This document shows, in pieces, positions 26,630 through 35,317 of a stretch of 62,969 nt of DNA. The translations under genes were made by a program, and so were the position numbers. This DNA comes from an uncultured Sphingomonas sp. (GTDB lineage: Bacteria > Pseudomonadota > Alphaproteobacteria > Sphingomonadales > Sphingomonadaceae): positions 1 to 62,969 of the forward strand of contig NZ_CALMAW010000014.1 in NCBI RefSeq assembly GCF_937859915.1, in the 5' to 3' direction. The notes beneath the pieces are model-generated. The model saw only the letters and a program-made list of their open reading frames with translations. It did not search any database and was not told the DNA's origin. Each line of letters starts with the position of its first letter. The first letter of the stretch is position 1.

Positions 26630-27706
26630 TCAGGCCGATCGCGCCACGACCACCGACGCCGCGGGCAGGCGCACCCGCACCCCCTCGGGCAGCATCGCCA
26701 GCACCGCCGCGCGCACGCTCGTCCAATAGGCCGACAGCAGCAGCAGCGCCGAGCCCAGTACGAGCGCGGTCAGCGCGACGTTCAGGCTGAGCGCGCCGAA
26801 TTCGCGGAACAGCGACGACAGCGCGTAGAGCACATAGGCCAGAGCCGAGACCATCAGCGCACGCCGGTCGATCGCCAGCGCGACCAGCCCGAGCAGTACG
26901 TACAGCAGTATCACCACACCGGCACCGCCGAGCCCCGCGCCGCCGCCGGGCAGCCCCATCATCGCGAACACCGGGTGGACGATCAACGGCGCCGCCAGCA
27001 GGTGCAGCCAGAAGGCGACATCGGCGCGCCGCGTCTCGCGCTGGGGATCGCTCATGTCCCAGCGCATCGCCAGCGCGAACACGCACAGACCGGCGAGGAC
27101 GGCGGGGAGCGTCAGATGCTCGCGGAACGCCGGCAGCGCGGCGCTCAGCAGGCCGAGCACCACCGACACCAGCGCCGCGGCACCCGCCGCGATCGTGATC
27201 GGGACATGAAAGCGGCGCCAGTGGACATAGGCGCCGACCGCGGCGATCAACGCCGCCCCCGCGACGATCAGCGAGAAGGGCGCGACGCCCATCGTGACGC
27301 TGCTGCTGGTTCCGACGATCGCGAAGGCGAGCGCCATGGCGGCGGCGAACAATCCGCCGACGAACGCAACCAGCAGCAGGATCGACGGCAGCGCTAGCCG
27401 TCGCCGCGCGGTGAACATCTCGGCGAGCGGCCACGCGACGGCCGCGACGAACAGCCCGCCGAGCGGGCCGGGCGTGTTGGCAAGACCGAGCGGGATCGCC
27501 AGGCCGATCCAGCCGACCGCGACGAGCAGCAGGATGCTCGCGATCGACACGAAGATGTCGTTGAACCCCGAGACCAGCCGAAAATGTTCTTCGTCGACCA
27601 GCGCGGTGCGGTTGCGCGCGGCGAGGAAGCCGCGCATCCGCTCGACCGTCGGCCGGTCCACCACGCCCGCGGCCACCGCCGCCTCGAGATCGTCGTCGCT
27701 GAACAT
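26630..27706 (-). CDS. Multi-pass membrane protein, DUF2157-like
   Basis: 358 aa. A ~40-residue soluble head (MFSDDDLEAAVAAGVVDRPT) resembles DUF2157 N-termini, followed by about ten to twelve hydrophobic helices through residue 340. AGGAGG sits ideally before the ATG. No enzyme motif was seen. Members of this family are uncharacterised inner-membrane proteins. Confidence 0.75.
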   Translation of the reverse strand: MFSDDDLEAAVAAGVVDRPTVERMRGFLAARNRTALVDEEHFRLVSGFNDIFVSIASILLLVAVGWIGLAIPLGLANTPGPLGGLFVAAVAWPLAEMFTARRRLALPSILLLVAFVGGLFAAAMALAFAIVGTSSSVTMGVAPFSLIVAGAALIAAVGAYVHWRRFHVPITIAAGAAALVSVVLGLLSAALPAFREHLTLPAVLAGLCVFALAMRWDMSDPQRETRRADVAFWLHLLAAPLIVHPVFAMMGLPGGGAGLGGAGVVILLYVLLGLVALAIDRRALMVSALAYVLYALSSLFREFGALSLNVALTALVLGSALLLLSAYWTSVRAAVLAMLPEGVRVRLPAASVVVARSA

Positions 27707-27772
27707 GCTGGTCCTCCTGCCGAGAGGATAAGCGCACTGTGTTAGATGGGCAATACGCTTGTTGCCGGATGC

Positions 27773-27876
27773 GGCCCCCCCTGAAAGGGAGGGGTAGGGG
27801 GTGGATTCGTCTGGGGCTGGCGGAAGGTCTTCTGCAGAGACGAACCCACCCCCAACCCCTCCCTTTTAGGGAGGGG
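27773..27876. repeat. Dispersed palindromic repeat, family C
   Basis: CCCCCCTGAAAGGGAGGGG at the left and AACCCCTCCCTTTTAGGGAG at the right, with GGGTGGATTCGTC/GACGAACCCACC complementary between them. Lies just after phoB (minus strand). Confidence 0.65.
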
Positions 27877-27884
27877 AACAAGGC

Positions 27885-28583
27885 TCAGCCCTGCGCCTCG
27901 CTGTCGAGCGCATAGCCTGCCGAGCGCACCGTCCGGATGATGTCGGGCATCGCGCCGTCGTCGTTGATCGCCTTGCGCAGGCGGCGGATGTGGACGTCGA
28001 CGGTGCGCGGCTCGATGTCGGCCTCGCGACCCCAGACCGAATCGAGCAGGCGTTCGCGCGAGAAGACGCGGCCGGGATGTTCGAGGAAATGCCGCAGCAG
28101 CCGGAATTCGGTCGGCCCGAGCGCGATCCCCGAACCATCGCGGCGGACCTTATGACCGACCAGGTCCATCTCGATGCCGCCATATTCGAGCCGCTCGCCG
28201 GCCAAGGCCGGGCGCACCCGACGCAACACCGCCGCGACGCGCGCGATCAGCTCGCGCGGCGAAAAAGGCTTGGTGACATAGTCGTCGGCGCCGGTCTCGA
28301 GACCGCGCACCCGATCCTCTTCCTCGCCGCGCGCGGTGAGCATGATGATCGGGACATTGGCGGTCTCGGCGCGGCGGCGCAGGCGGCGGCACACCTCGAT
28401 CCCCGAAATGCCTTCGACCATCCAGTCGAGCAGAACCAGATCGGGCACGTTTTCCGACGCGAGCAGCAGGGCTTCCTCGCCATCCGGGGTGCGCTCGACC
28501 GTGAAGCCGTCGCGTTCGAGATGGAAGGAGACGAGTTCCGCGAGCGCGGCATCGTCCTCGACGAGCAGGACGCGGCCGGGCAT
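27885..28583 (-). CDS. phoB: Phosphate-regulon response regulator PhoB
   Basis: 232 aa from MPGRVLLVEDDAALAE. Receiver with phosphoacceptor Asp 53 (LLDWMVEG), Thr and Lys (YVTKPFSPREL). The C-terminal winged helix contains LGPTEFRLLRHFLEHPGRVF and VDVHIRRLRKAINDDG, the PhoB/OmpR DNA-recognition pattern. It follows phoU by one base. Activates phosphate-starvation genes after phosphorylation by PhoR. Confidence 0.95.
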   Translation of the reverse strand: MPGRVLLVEDDAALAELVSFHLERDGFTVERTPDGEEALLLASENVPDLVLLDWMVEGISGIEVCRRLRRRAETANVPIIMLTARGEEEDRVRGLETGADDYVTKPFSPRELIARVAAVLRRVRPALAGERLEYGGIEMDLVGHKVRRDGSGIALGPTEFRLLRHFLEHPGRVFSRERLLDSVWGREADIEPRTVDVHIRRLRKAINDDGAMPDIIRTVRSAGYALDSEAQG

Positions 28584-28584
28584 T

Positions 28585-29295
28585 TCAGGTGCGCTCCGCC
28601 ATCGCGGCATAGGGATCTGGACCGCGCGGGCGGTCGACGAGCTGGTCGCCGGTCGCGGCGAAATAGACCATTTCCGCGATATTGGTCGCATGATCGCCAA
28701 TCCGCTCGAGATTCTTGGCGATGAAGAGGAGATGCGCCGACTGCGTGATGCTGGTCGGATTTTCCATCATGTAGGTCAGCAGCGTGCGGAACAGGCTGTT
28801 GTAGAAATCGTCGACATGCCGGTCCGATTCTTGGACGAGCACCGCCGCCTTGGCGTCGCGTGCGGCATAGGCGTCGAGCGCGCCGCGGACCATGTCGCTG
28901 ACCGAGCGCGCCATCGCCGGCAGGATCGCCATCGGCTCCGAATTGCGCAGCTCGGCCAGCAGCGGCACACGCTTGGCGATGTTCTTGGCATAATCGCCGA
29001 TGCGCTCGATCACGCCCGAGATCTTGAGCGCGGCGACCGCGTCGCGCAGATCGTCCGCCATCGGCGCACGCAGCGCGATCAGGCGGATCACCTGGCGCTC
29101 GACCTCGGCCTCGAGTTCGTCGATCTTGCGATCCTCCTCGACGATCCGCGCCGCGGTATCGAGATCGAGCCGTGCCAGCGCTTCGATACTGGCGGCGATC
29201 GCGGCTTCGGCGCGGCCGCCCATTTCCGATACGAGGCCGCGGATCTGCCCGAGATCGCTGTCGAACGCTTTGACCGTGTGGCCGGTGGTCGCCAT
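28585..29295 (-). CDS. phoU: Phosphate signalling adaptor PhoU
   Basis: 236 aa, two three-helix PhoU repeats (IGEDRKIDELEAEVERQVIR-like EEDRKIDELEAEVE; second repeat with ERIGDHATNIAEMVYF). Couples the Pst transporter to PhoR and represses the regulon in phosphate sufficiency. Here it lies between a PstS-like gene and phoB, but pstCAB are absent from this locus. Confidence 0.95.
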   Translation of the reverse strand: MATTGHTVKAFDSDLGQIRGLVSEMGGRAEAAIAASIEALARLDLDTAARIVEEDRKIDELEAEVERQVIRLIALRAPMADDLRDAVAALKISGVIERIGDYAKNIAKRVPLLAELRNSEPMAILPAMARSVSDMVRGALDAYAARDAKAAVLVQESDRHVDDFYNSLFRTLLTYMMENPTSITQSAHLLFIAKNLERIGDHATNIAEMVYFAATGDQLVDRPRGPDPYAAMAERT

Positions 29296-29410
29296 CGTGA
29301 AATCCCCAGTCGATGCCGCCCGAGACTAGCCGGCGGATGCGGCAGGCGAAAGGGCGCGCTTGTTCGTGGGGCGCTCTGCACGCCGATTGTTACAATATCG
29401 AGAAGCGTCG

Positions 29411-30331
29411 TCAGCGGCCGCCGATCCGAAGCAACGCGCGCCGTGTCTCGCGGGCGTTGGCAAGCGGCACCAGCCCTTGCGTGGCAAAGGCACCAGCCGG
29501 CATCACGCCATCGGCATAATAGCCGAGCAGACGTGGCAATGCAGGCACGTGCGCCGCCTCGTCGGGCTTGGCGAGCAGGAACAGCGGCGCGCTGGCAGGA
29601 TAGCGGTTGGTCGCGATCGTGGCGGGTGTCGGCGAAACGCCGTCGAGCGTCAGGAAACGTAGCGCATCCCGGTGCAGCCATGCCTGTGCATAGGGGAGCA
29701 GGCCGACCGCGGCAGGCGCTGCAATCACGGCGCGCGCGACCCGCTCCGCATCGGCGCCGTAGCCGGTATAGGCACCATCATGACGAATATGTGACGCATC
29801 GGTCGGCGGCAGAAGGTCAGACACGCCGTCGGCGATCGCGGGGTCGGGGGCGGGACCGATGAGGCGGATCAGCGTCGCGGGCAAAACAGGGTCGACCTGC
29901 GACCAGCTCTTGGCGTTCGTCGTGAGCGCGGCGGTGAGCGCCGACCGCGTGAGCGGCAGGTTCGGGCCATGCTTTGCGGTGACGAGCACTAGCGCGGTGA
30001 AGCCGATCGGCACGCGTGCAACGCGCGTCACGCCATTGGCGGCGCAGCGCTGGGTTTCGGCGGGCGTCATGTCGCGCGTGGCGAGGACAAGGTCGGGGTG
30101 GCGGCGCCCCGGACCGTCGCAGAAGCGCGCGATGCCTTCGCCGGTCCCTCCGGCGCGGACCAGCGGCGCGATCGCCTCGGCATCCTCCCGCATCAATCGC
30201 TCGGCCGCGCTGGACGAGAAGGGGAAGCCCGCGCTCGACCCGACGATGTGGATTTGATGCGGGGCGCGCGGCGGCGACTTGCCGCACGCGGCGAGCGCAC
30301 TCAGCAGGGCTAGGAAGACGGTTCGACGCAT
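29411..30331 (-). CDS. PstS-like phosphate-binding lipoprotein
   Basis: 306 aa with lipobox LAAC (Cys ~16), so membrane-anchored. The mature start IHIVGSSAGFPFSSSAAERL is the PstS phosphate-binding loop pattern (GSS..PFS), followed by GTGEGIARFC and later RYPASAPLFLLAKP. It is the binding-protein fold of ABC phosphate importers. The permease and ATPase genes that normally follow are not present; phoR is immediately upstream and phoU downstream. Confidence 0.85.
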   Translation of the reverse strand: MRRTVFLALLSALAACGKSPPRAPHQIHIVGSSAGFPFSSSAAERLMREDAEAIAPLVRAGGTGEGIARFCDGPGRRHPDLVLATRDMTPAETQRCAANGVTRVARVPIGFTALVLVTAKHGPNLPLTRSALTAALTTNAKSWSQVDPVLPATLIRLIGPAPDPAIADGVSDLLPPTDASHIRHDGAYTGYGADAERVARAVIAAPAAVGLLPYAQAWLHRDALRFLTLDGVSPTPATIATNRYPASAPLFLLAKPDEAAHVPALPRLLGYYADGVMPAGAFATQGLVPLANARETRRALLRIGGR

Positions 30332-30437
30332 GGCCCCTGCCTAGCGCGACAGGCGGGGCGCACAAGTGCGGGGCGTCAGCCTCGGGAAAGCCGGCACGCG
30401 GCCCACCGTCGCTCGTCACCGGGGCAACCGCGATGGA

Positions 30438-31679
30438 TTACTCGGCCGCCGCCGCGTTTCGCGCTTCGACCAGCGCTGGCAGCAGCACCGTGACGGTCGT
30501 GCCGACGCCCTGCGTGCTCGCTATATCGAGCCGGCCGCGATGGCGTTCGACGATGTGCTTGACGATCGCGAGACCGAGCCCGGTGCCCCCCGCCGCGCGG
30601 CTGCGGCCCGGGTCGACGCGGTAGAAGCGTTCGGTCAGCCGGGGCAGGTGACGCGGCGGGATGCCGTCGCCCTCGTCGGCCACCGCGAGCCGCACCATGC
30701 CGCCGGCATCCCGCGCGACCGAGACGCGCACCGGCTTGGCGGCATCGCCATATTTGAGCGCGTTGCCGATCAGATTGTGGAGCAGCTGCGACAGCTGCGC
30801 GCGGTCGCCCGAAACCGGCGGGAGTCCGTCCTCGATCGCCAATGTGATCCGCGCCGCATCGCTGCGGCTGCCGCGCAGCGTGTCGGCGGTTTCCCGTGCG
30901 AGCGCGCCGAGCGGCACGGCGTCGGCGGGGGCACGGTGCTTGTCGGCCTCGATCCGCGAGAGCGAGATCAGGTCGTCGACCAGCCGCTGCATCCGTCGCG
31001 CCTCGCCTGCCATGATAGCGAGAAAGCGGATCCGGATCGTCGCGTCGTCGGGGCCGTTGGCATCTTCGAGCGTCTCGATGAAGCCGATCAGGCTGGCGAG
31101 CGGGGTGCGCAGCTCATGGCTGGCGTTTGCGACGAAATCGACGCGCATCCGCTCGGTCGCGCGTGTCGCGCTATGATCGCTCAACCGCACCAGTCGCGTC
31201 GTCGGCCCGAGCGGGAGCACCGACAGCGTCCACACGCGGTCGGCGTCGCCGAGCCCGATTAGCTCGACGCTGCCGCCCGCATGGCCGTCGCGGGTGAGCA
31301 ATTCGGTCGCGGCCGGGTGGCGGATCGCAAGGCGGATATCGTCATCGACGACATGCTCGCCGAGCGCCGCGATCGCCGCCGCATTGGCGCGAACGACCTG
31401 TCGACCCTCGACGAGCAGCAGCGGATCGTCGACCGCGCCCAGCACGTCTTCGACGCGAGGTTCGGAGGGGGAGGGCGATGCCGCAGGAACGGCGTCGCGT
31501 GCCGGACCGATCTCGGTGCTGGCCCACATCCGTGCGAGCCATAGCAGCAACGTCAGGCCGACGCCGCCAAGCACACCCGCGGTGATACCAAGCGGTTCGC
31601 TGCCCGCGGCGATCGCCAGCGCCAGCCCCGACGACAGCGCCAGCACCCCCATGACCGCCGTAAACCCGATCCGCTCCAT
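30438..31679 (-). CDS. phoR: Phosphate-regulon sensor kinase PhoR
   Basis: 413 aa from MERIGFTAVMG. Two N-terminal membrane helices (~5-50), a PAS-like region (~70-170, VDDPLLLVEGRQVVRANAA), HisKA with phosphoacceptor His in VANASHELRTPLASL, and an ATPase domain with HNLIGNALKYGD (N box), DEGDGIPPRHLPRLTERFYR and GTGLGLAIVKHIVERH. With PhoB it forms the phosphate-starvation two-component system, regulated via PhoU/Pst. Confidence 0.95.
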   Translation of the reverse strand: MERIGFTAVMGVLALSSGLALAIAAGSEPLGITAGVLGGVGLTLLLWLARMWASTEIGPARDAVPAASPSPSEPRVEDVLGAVDDPLLLVEGRQVVRANAAAIAALGEHVVDDDIRLAIRHPAATELLTRDGHAGGSVELIGLGDADRVWTLSVLPLGPTTRLVRLSDHSATRATERMRVDFVANASHELRTPLASLIGFIETLEDANGPDDATIRIRFLAIMAGEARRMQRLVDDLISLSRIEADKHRAPADAVPLGALARETADTLRGSRSDAARITLAIEDGLPPVSGDRAQLSQLLHNLIGNALKYGDAAKPVRVSVARDAGGMVRLAVADEGDGIPPRHLPRLTERFYRVDPGRSRAAGGTGLGLAIVKHIVERHRGRLDIASTQGVGTTVTVLLPALVEARNAAAAE

Positions 31680-31792
31680 TCCGTGGTCGCTCCGTCCCGC
31701 TTTGTGTCGCCTCGTCGAGCGCGACGCGCGCAGCCCCTTATGATGCGCTCCAAATGTCGTTATGGAAGGCCCGTAGACGCAATGGGGGTGTG

Positions 31793-32221
31793 ATGGCGCA
31801 AGATTATGACAGGCCGGAGAAAAGCCTGGTCGGCGCCGCGTCGGATCGCCCCGCGACCCGCGGCCGGCGCGGCGTGCTGATGCTCGGCGCGGCGGCGGCA
31901 AGCACCGTCGTCACGATCCGGCCGGCATTGGCGTCGACCGCCGCGTCGGTCCTCAACTGCAAGATCCCGATCCCCGATCCGGCCCACAACGGGCAATATG
32001 TCGCGAGCGACGGCAAGCTCGTCGCGCCCGGCACGCAGGGTGCGTTCGCGCCGCCGCCGCGCCCGCTGACCGGCGACGAGGCGCGCAAGATGATCGGCGG
32101 CCAGACTCCCGCGGGCATCGACCCGTCGGCGCGCGAGGCCTATGTCAATTATATCCGGCGGCTGCAGCACGGCACCAGCGGCTTCACCTGCTACGCCTCG
32201 CTGCAGGCGCCGCGGCCCTGA
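31793..32221 (+). CDS. Tat-signal hypothetical protein heading the HPr-rel-A cassette
   Basis: 142 aa from MAQDYDRPEKSLVGAASDRP (GGGGGTG upstream; an ATG at 31754 is a less supported alternative). A twin-arginine-like signal RGRRGVLMLGAAAASTVV ends at RPALA, so the mature part is probably exported folded. It then has NCKIPIPDP, a Pro-rich linker, a helical KMIGGQ...YVNYIRRLQ stretch and a C-terminal FTCYAS; its two Cys could pair. No known family. Co-oriented 13 bases before the PqqD-like gene, it is the best candidate substrate or effector of the kinase below; this is inference. Confidence 0.6.
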   Translation: MAQDYDRPEKSLVGAASDRPATRGRRGVLMLGAAAASTVVTIRPALASTAASVLNCKIPIPDPAHNGQYVASDGKLVAPGTQGAFAPPPRPLTGDEARKMIGGQTPAGIDPSAREAYVNYIRRLQHGTSGFTCYASLQAPRP

Positions 32222-32234
32222 CCGGGGCGCGGAC

Positions 32235-32516
32235 ATGACCGACCCCGTATATGCCGTCGATCCGCCCAGCGTGCGGCTCGCGGTGCCGCTCGATGCGCTC
32301 ATCGCGGTCTATCATCGGCCGTCGGGGGCAACGCATTTGTTGGCGGCGCCATCGCCCGAACTGCTCGACGCGCTCGCGGACGGCCCGGCCGATGCGGCGT
32401 CGCTCCGTGATCGTCTCGCCGCGCACTATGATCTGAATGGCGAGGATGACGCGGTTGGCGCGATCGCCGCGCGGATGGAGGAACTCGTCGCTGCGGGGCT
32501 CGCCTGGCGGGCATGA
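32235..32516 (+). CDS. PqqD-like peptide chaperone of the HPr-rel-A system
   Basis: 93 aa. PqqD/RRE-like fold: VPLDALIAVYHRPSGATHLL then ELLDALADGPADAASLRDRL and a helical C-terminus EELVAAGLAWRA. PqqD and other RRE domains bind leader peptides and present them to modifying enzymes. Its stop overlaps the kinase ATG (ATGA), so the two are translated together. In the NCBI/TIGRFAM scheme this arrangement is the HPr-rel-A PqqD family. Confidence 0.85.
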   Translation: MTDPVYAVDPPSVRLAVPLDALIAVYHRPSGATHLLAAPSPELLDALADGPADAASLRDRLAAHYDLNGEDDAVGAIAARMEELVAAGLAWRA

Positions 32517-33367
32517 GGCATAGCCACGCGCTGCGGATCGGACCGGTCGGTTTCCGCGTCGGGTCGACCTGGCGCGCCCCGATTACGGCTTTGCGCGGCC
32601 TATATGCCGGCTATCCGACGCTGAAGGCCGAGGTGCCCGACCTGACCGTACGGCTCTATCCAGAGCGGCCGTGGCGACGCTGGCTGCGACCGTCGGTCGC
32701 GATCGGCGGCGATTTCTGGCTGCCCGACGCCGCGCCGCTGCCGCTCGCGCAAGGCCTGCTCGCCGCCGAGATGGGGATGAACCTGCAGGTCGCACTGGGC
32801 TGGCGGCGGCATCTGCTGCTGCATTGCTCGGCGGTCGAGCGAGACGGGCGCGTGCTGCTGATGTCGGGCGCCAGCGGTTCGGGCAAGTCGACGCTGGCGA
32901 CCTTGCTGGCGCTGGCGGGCTGGCGCTTTCTCGGTGATGAATTTGCGTTCGTGGCGCTGGACGATGGTGCGATCCATCCGTTCCCGCGTGCCGCCAGCTT
33001 GAAGAACGAGGCGGTGGCGGCGGTGCGCGCGGCGGGCGGGATGGTCGGGCCGGTGCTCGCGGGCACGCCCAAGGGGACTATCGGCTATTGGCGCCCGCCC
33101 GAGACCGCGATCTCGCGGATGACGGACGCCGCACCGCCCAAATTGCTGCTGTTCCCGCGCTTCGGCGAGCCCGAGCGGGTCGAGACTATGGCGCCGAGCG
33201 AAACCTTCGTGCGGCTGACCCAGGCCTCGACCAACTATGTGACGCTGGGCCAGACGGGCTTCTCGGCGCTGACCCGTCTGGTGCAGACCGTGCCGGCGCT
33301 GGCGATCGGCTATCCGGACAGCGCCGCGGGGCTGGCGTTGGTCGAGCGGCTGTGGAGCGCGGCGTGA
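32513..33367 (+). CDS. HprK-related kinase A
   Basis: 284 aa. The P-loop GASGSGKSTLATLLAL lies at ~118-133, preceded by the kinase-core strand RHLLLHCSAVERDGRVLLMS and followed by WRFLGDEFAFVALDDG, the Walker-B-like acidic segment of HPr kinases. It lacks the N-terminal HPrK regulatory domain. PadeK-type relatives in lasso-peptide clusters phosphorylate a C-terminal Ser of a precursor peptide. Target here unknown. Translation coupled to the PqqD-like gene; a family A repeat follows it before the nucleotidyltransferase gene. Confidence 0.88.
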   Translation: MRHSHALRIGPVGFRVGSTWRAPITALRGLYAGYPTLKAEVPDLTVRLYPERPWRRWLRPSVAIGGDFWLPDAAPLPLAQGLLAAEMGMNLQVALGWRRHLLLHCSAVERDGRVLLMSGASGSGKSTLATLLALAGWRFLGDEFAFVALDDGAIHPFPRAASLKNEAVAAVRAAGGMVGPVLAGTPKGTIGYWRPPETAISRMTDAAPPKLLLFPRFGEPERVETMAPSETFVRLTQASTNYVTLGQTGFSALTRLVQTVPALAIGYPDSAAGLALVERLWSAA

Positions 33368-33381
33368 GGCAGGACACGCCT

Positions 33382-33460
33382 GTTTACCGGCGAAAGCCGG
33401 GGCCCAGGGGCTTCGGGCGCGGCGTTCGCATCTCTCGCCCGCGGCGTTTGCCGGGGAACC
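33382..33460. repeat. Dispersed palindromic repeat, family A, inside the HPr-rel-A cassette
   Basis: TTTACCGGCGAAAGCCGGGG...GCGGCGTTTGCCGGGGAAC lies between kinase and nucleotidyltransferase genes of one orientation; it may act as an mRNA stabiliser or terminator within the transcript. Confidence 0.55.
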
Positions 33461-33482
33461 GCTGGTATCTGGTCGCCGCCCG

Positions 33483-34496
33483 ATGAGCCACGCCGCCCGC
33501 CTGCTTGTCGCCGCGCTGCGCGATCCGACCAGCGTCGCGACGCTCGGCGCCGACGACTGGACCGCGCTGCTCACCGCGGCGCGCGCCGAGCGGCTGATCG
33601 GGACGCTCGCGCACCGGCTGGATACGCGCGCCGTGCCGCCTGGGGTCGCGCGCATCCTTGCCGACGCCGCCGAGGGCGCCGCGCAGGAACGCCGTGCCGC
33701 GCTGTGGGAGGCCGAGATGGCGCGCCGGGCGCTCGCCCCTCTGGGCGTGCCGGTCGTGCTGCTGAAGGGCACCGCCTTCGTCGCGGCGGGGCTGGATGCG
33801 GGGCAGGGACGGTCGATCGGCGACCTCGACATCCTCGTGCCCCGCGCCGACTTGCCCGCGGTCGAGGCGGCGCTGCTCGACGCGGGCTGGGAATGGGTGA
33901 AAGACGACGCCTATGACGACGCCTATTATCGCCGCTGGATGCACGAGCTGCCGCCGCTGATCCACCGCGACCGCGACCGGATGATCGACGTCCACCACAC
34001 CATCCTGCCGCCGACCGCGCGACCGACGCCGGATGCCGCCGCGCTGCTCGCCGACGCGGTGCCGCTGGGCAACGGTCTGTCGATACTGTCGCCCGCCGAC
34101 ATGATCGTCCACGCTGCCGTACATCTGTTCGGCGACGGCGATCTTGCCGGCGGGCTGCGCAATCTATGGGATATCGACCGGCTTCTGCGCGAATATGACG
34201 GTACCGATTTCTGGGCGGCGCTGGCCGCGCGCGCGGGCCACCACCAGCTGCGGCGGGAAGTCGGCCGCGCAGTCCGGCTCGCTCACGATCTCTATGCTAC
34301 GCCCATCCCGCCGAACTGGCGTGTGCGCCGTGGCGCAGATGCGCTCTACCGCCGCCGCCTCGTCGCCCGCGACGGCTGGGGACGCCAGCCGTATCCGTTC
34401 ACGCGGCTTGGCTTCTACGTCCGCTCGCACTGGCTGCGCATGCCGCCGGCGATGCTGGCGCGGCATCTCTGGGTCAAGGCGCGGCGGGCGCGCTAG
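33483..34496 (+). CDS. Nucleotidyltransferase-family protein of the HPr-rel-A cassette
   Basis: 337 aa, matching the uncharacterised nucleotidyltransferase family (PF14907-like). The core is VPVVLLKGTAFVAAGLDAGQ followed by RSIGDLDILVPRADL, which carries the DxD metal ligands of the nucleotidyltransferase fold; then IDVHHTILPP. Such proteins accompany lasso-peptide and HPr-rel-A kinases. Whether it transfers a nucleotide to the kinase product or another substrate cannot be told. Confidence 0.8.
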   Translation: MSHAARLLVAALRDPTSVATLGADDWTALLTAARAERLIGTLAHRLDTRAVPPGVARILADAAEGAAQERRAALWEAEMARRALAPLGVPVVLLKGTAFVAAGLDAGQGRSIGDLDILVPRADLPAVEAALLDAGWEWVKDDAYDDAYYRRWMHELPPLIHRDRDRMIDVHHTILPPTARPTPDAAALLADAVPLGNGLSILSPADMIVHAAVHLFGDGDLAGGLRNLWDIDRLLREYDGTDFWAALAARAGHHQLRREVGRAVRLAHDLYATPIPPNWRVRRGADALYRRRLVARDGWGRQPYPFTRLGFYVRSHWLRMPPAMLARHLWVKARRAR

Positions 34497-34498
34497 CG

Positions 34499-34596
34499 GT
34501 TCCCCGGCGCAGGCCGGGGCCCAGGCCCGAGATCGCTGCGACAGCGCACCACCCGCCACCGGCTCCGGACCTGGGCCCCGGCTTTCGCCGGGGAAC
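34499..34596. repeat. Dispersed palindromic repeat, family A
   Basis: GTTCCCCGGCGCAGGCCGGGG at the left; CCTGGGCCCCGGCTTTCGCC...GGGGAAC at the right. It fills the whole space between the nucleotidyltransferase and the gph stop codon, even overlapping the latter by one base. Confidence 0.65.
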
Positions 34597-35258
34597 TACA
34601 TGGCTTCCAGCGTCTGGAGCAGCTCGTCCCAATGGTCGATCACGCGGTCGGCGCCGAGGTCGCCTACCGGACGATCCGCGAAGCCGAAGCTGAGCGCGAC
34701 GCACGGCACGCCCGCTGCCTTCGCCGTATCCGTGTCCGTGATCGAGTCGCCGACGAACGCGGCCGGGCCGCCGCCCGCGCGCGCGATCGCCTCGAGCAGC
34801 GGCGCGGGATCGGGCTTGCGCACCGACAGCGTATCGCCGCCGACCACCGCGGCGAACCGGCTCTCCCAGCCGACCGCACGCAGGAAGATGTGGGTCAGAC
34901 CCTCGAGCTTGTTGGTGCAGATCGCGATCGCAATTCCCGCGGCCTCCAGTGCGGCGAGCGCCTGCTCGACGCCGGGGAAGGGCCGACTATGGTCGGCGAT
35001 ATGCGCCTCGTAATATGCGAGGAAGATCGGGAAACCTTCGTCCACCAGCGCTTCGGAGACCGCGCCCGTCGCCACCAGCCCTTTGCGCAGCAGCGCCTTG
35101 GCGCCGTGGCCGACCATGTGGCGGACGTCCTCGGCGGGTACCGGCGGCCGGCCGAGTTCACCCAGCGCATGGTTGAGCGCGGCAGTGAGGTCGGGCGCGG
35201 TGTCGGCGAGCGTGCCGTCGAGATCGAACACGACGGTCTTGAAGCGGATGGCGGTCAT
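34596..35258 (-). CDS. gph: Phosphoglycolate phosphatase-like HAD hydrolase
   Basis: 220 aa from MTAIRFKTVVFDLDGTLADT. HAD catalytic DxD motif VFDLDGT, motif II CTNK, motif III KPDPAP and GDSITDTDTAK are intact. It dephosphorylates 2-phosphoglycolate arising from DNA-repair ends or photorespiration. Divergent from glmU, 59 bases apart. Confidence 0.9.
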   Translation of the reverse strand: MTAIRFKTVVFDLDGTLADTAPDLTAALNHALGELGRPPVPAEDVRHMVGHGAKALLRKGLVATGAVSEALVDEGFPIFLAYYEAHIADHSRPFPGVEQALAALEAAGIAIAICTNKLEGLTHIFLRAVGWESRFAAVVGGDTLSVRKPDPAPLLEAIARAGGGPAAFVGDSITDTDTAKAAGVPCVALSFGFADRPVGDLGADRVIDHWDELLQTLEAM

Positions 35259-35317
35259 GGCCGGGCGATGGCGGCGGGTGCTGGAATAAGCAAGCGCGCC
35301 GTGCCATTCCCCGCGCC

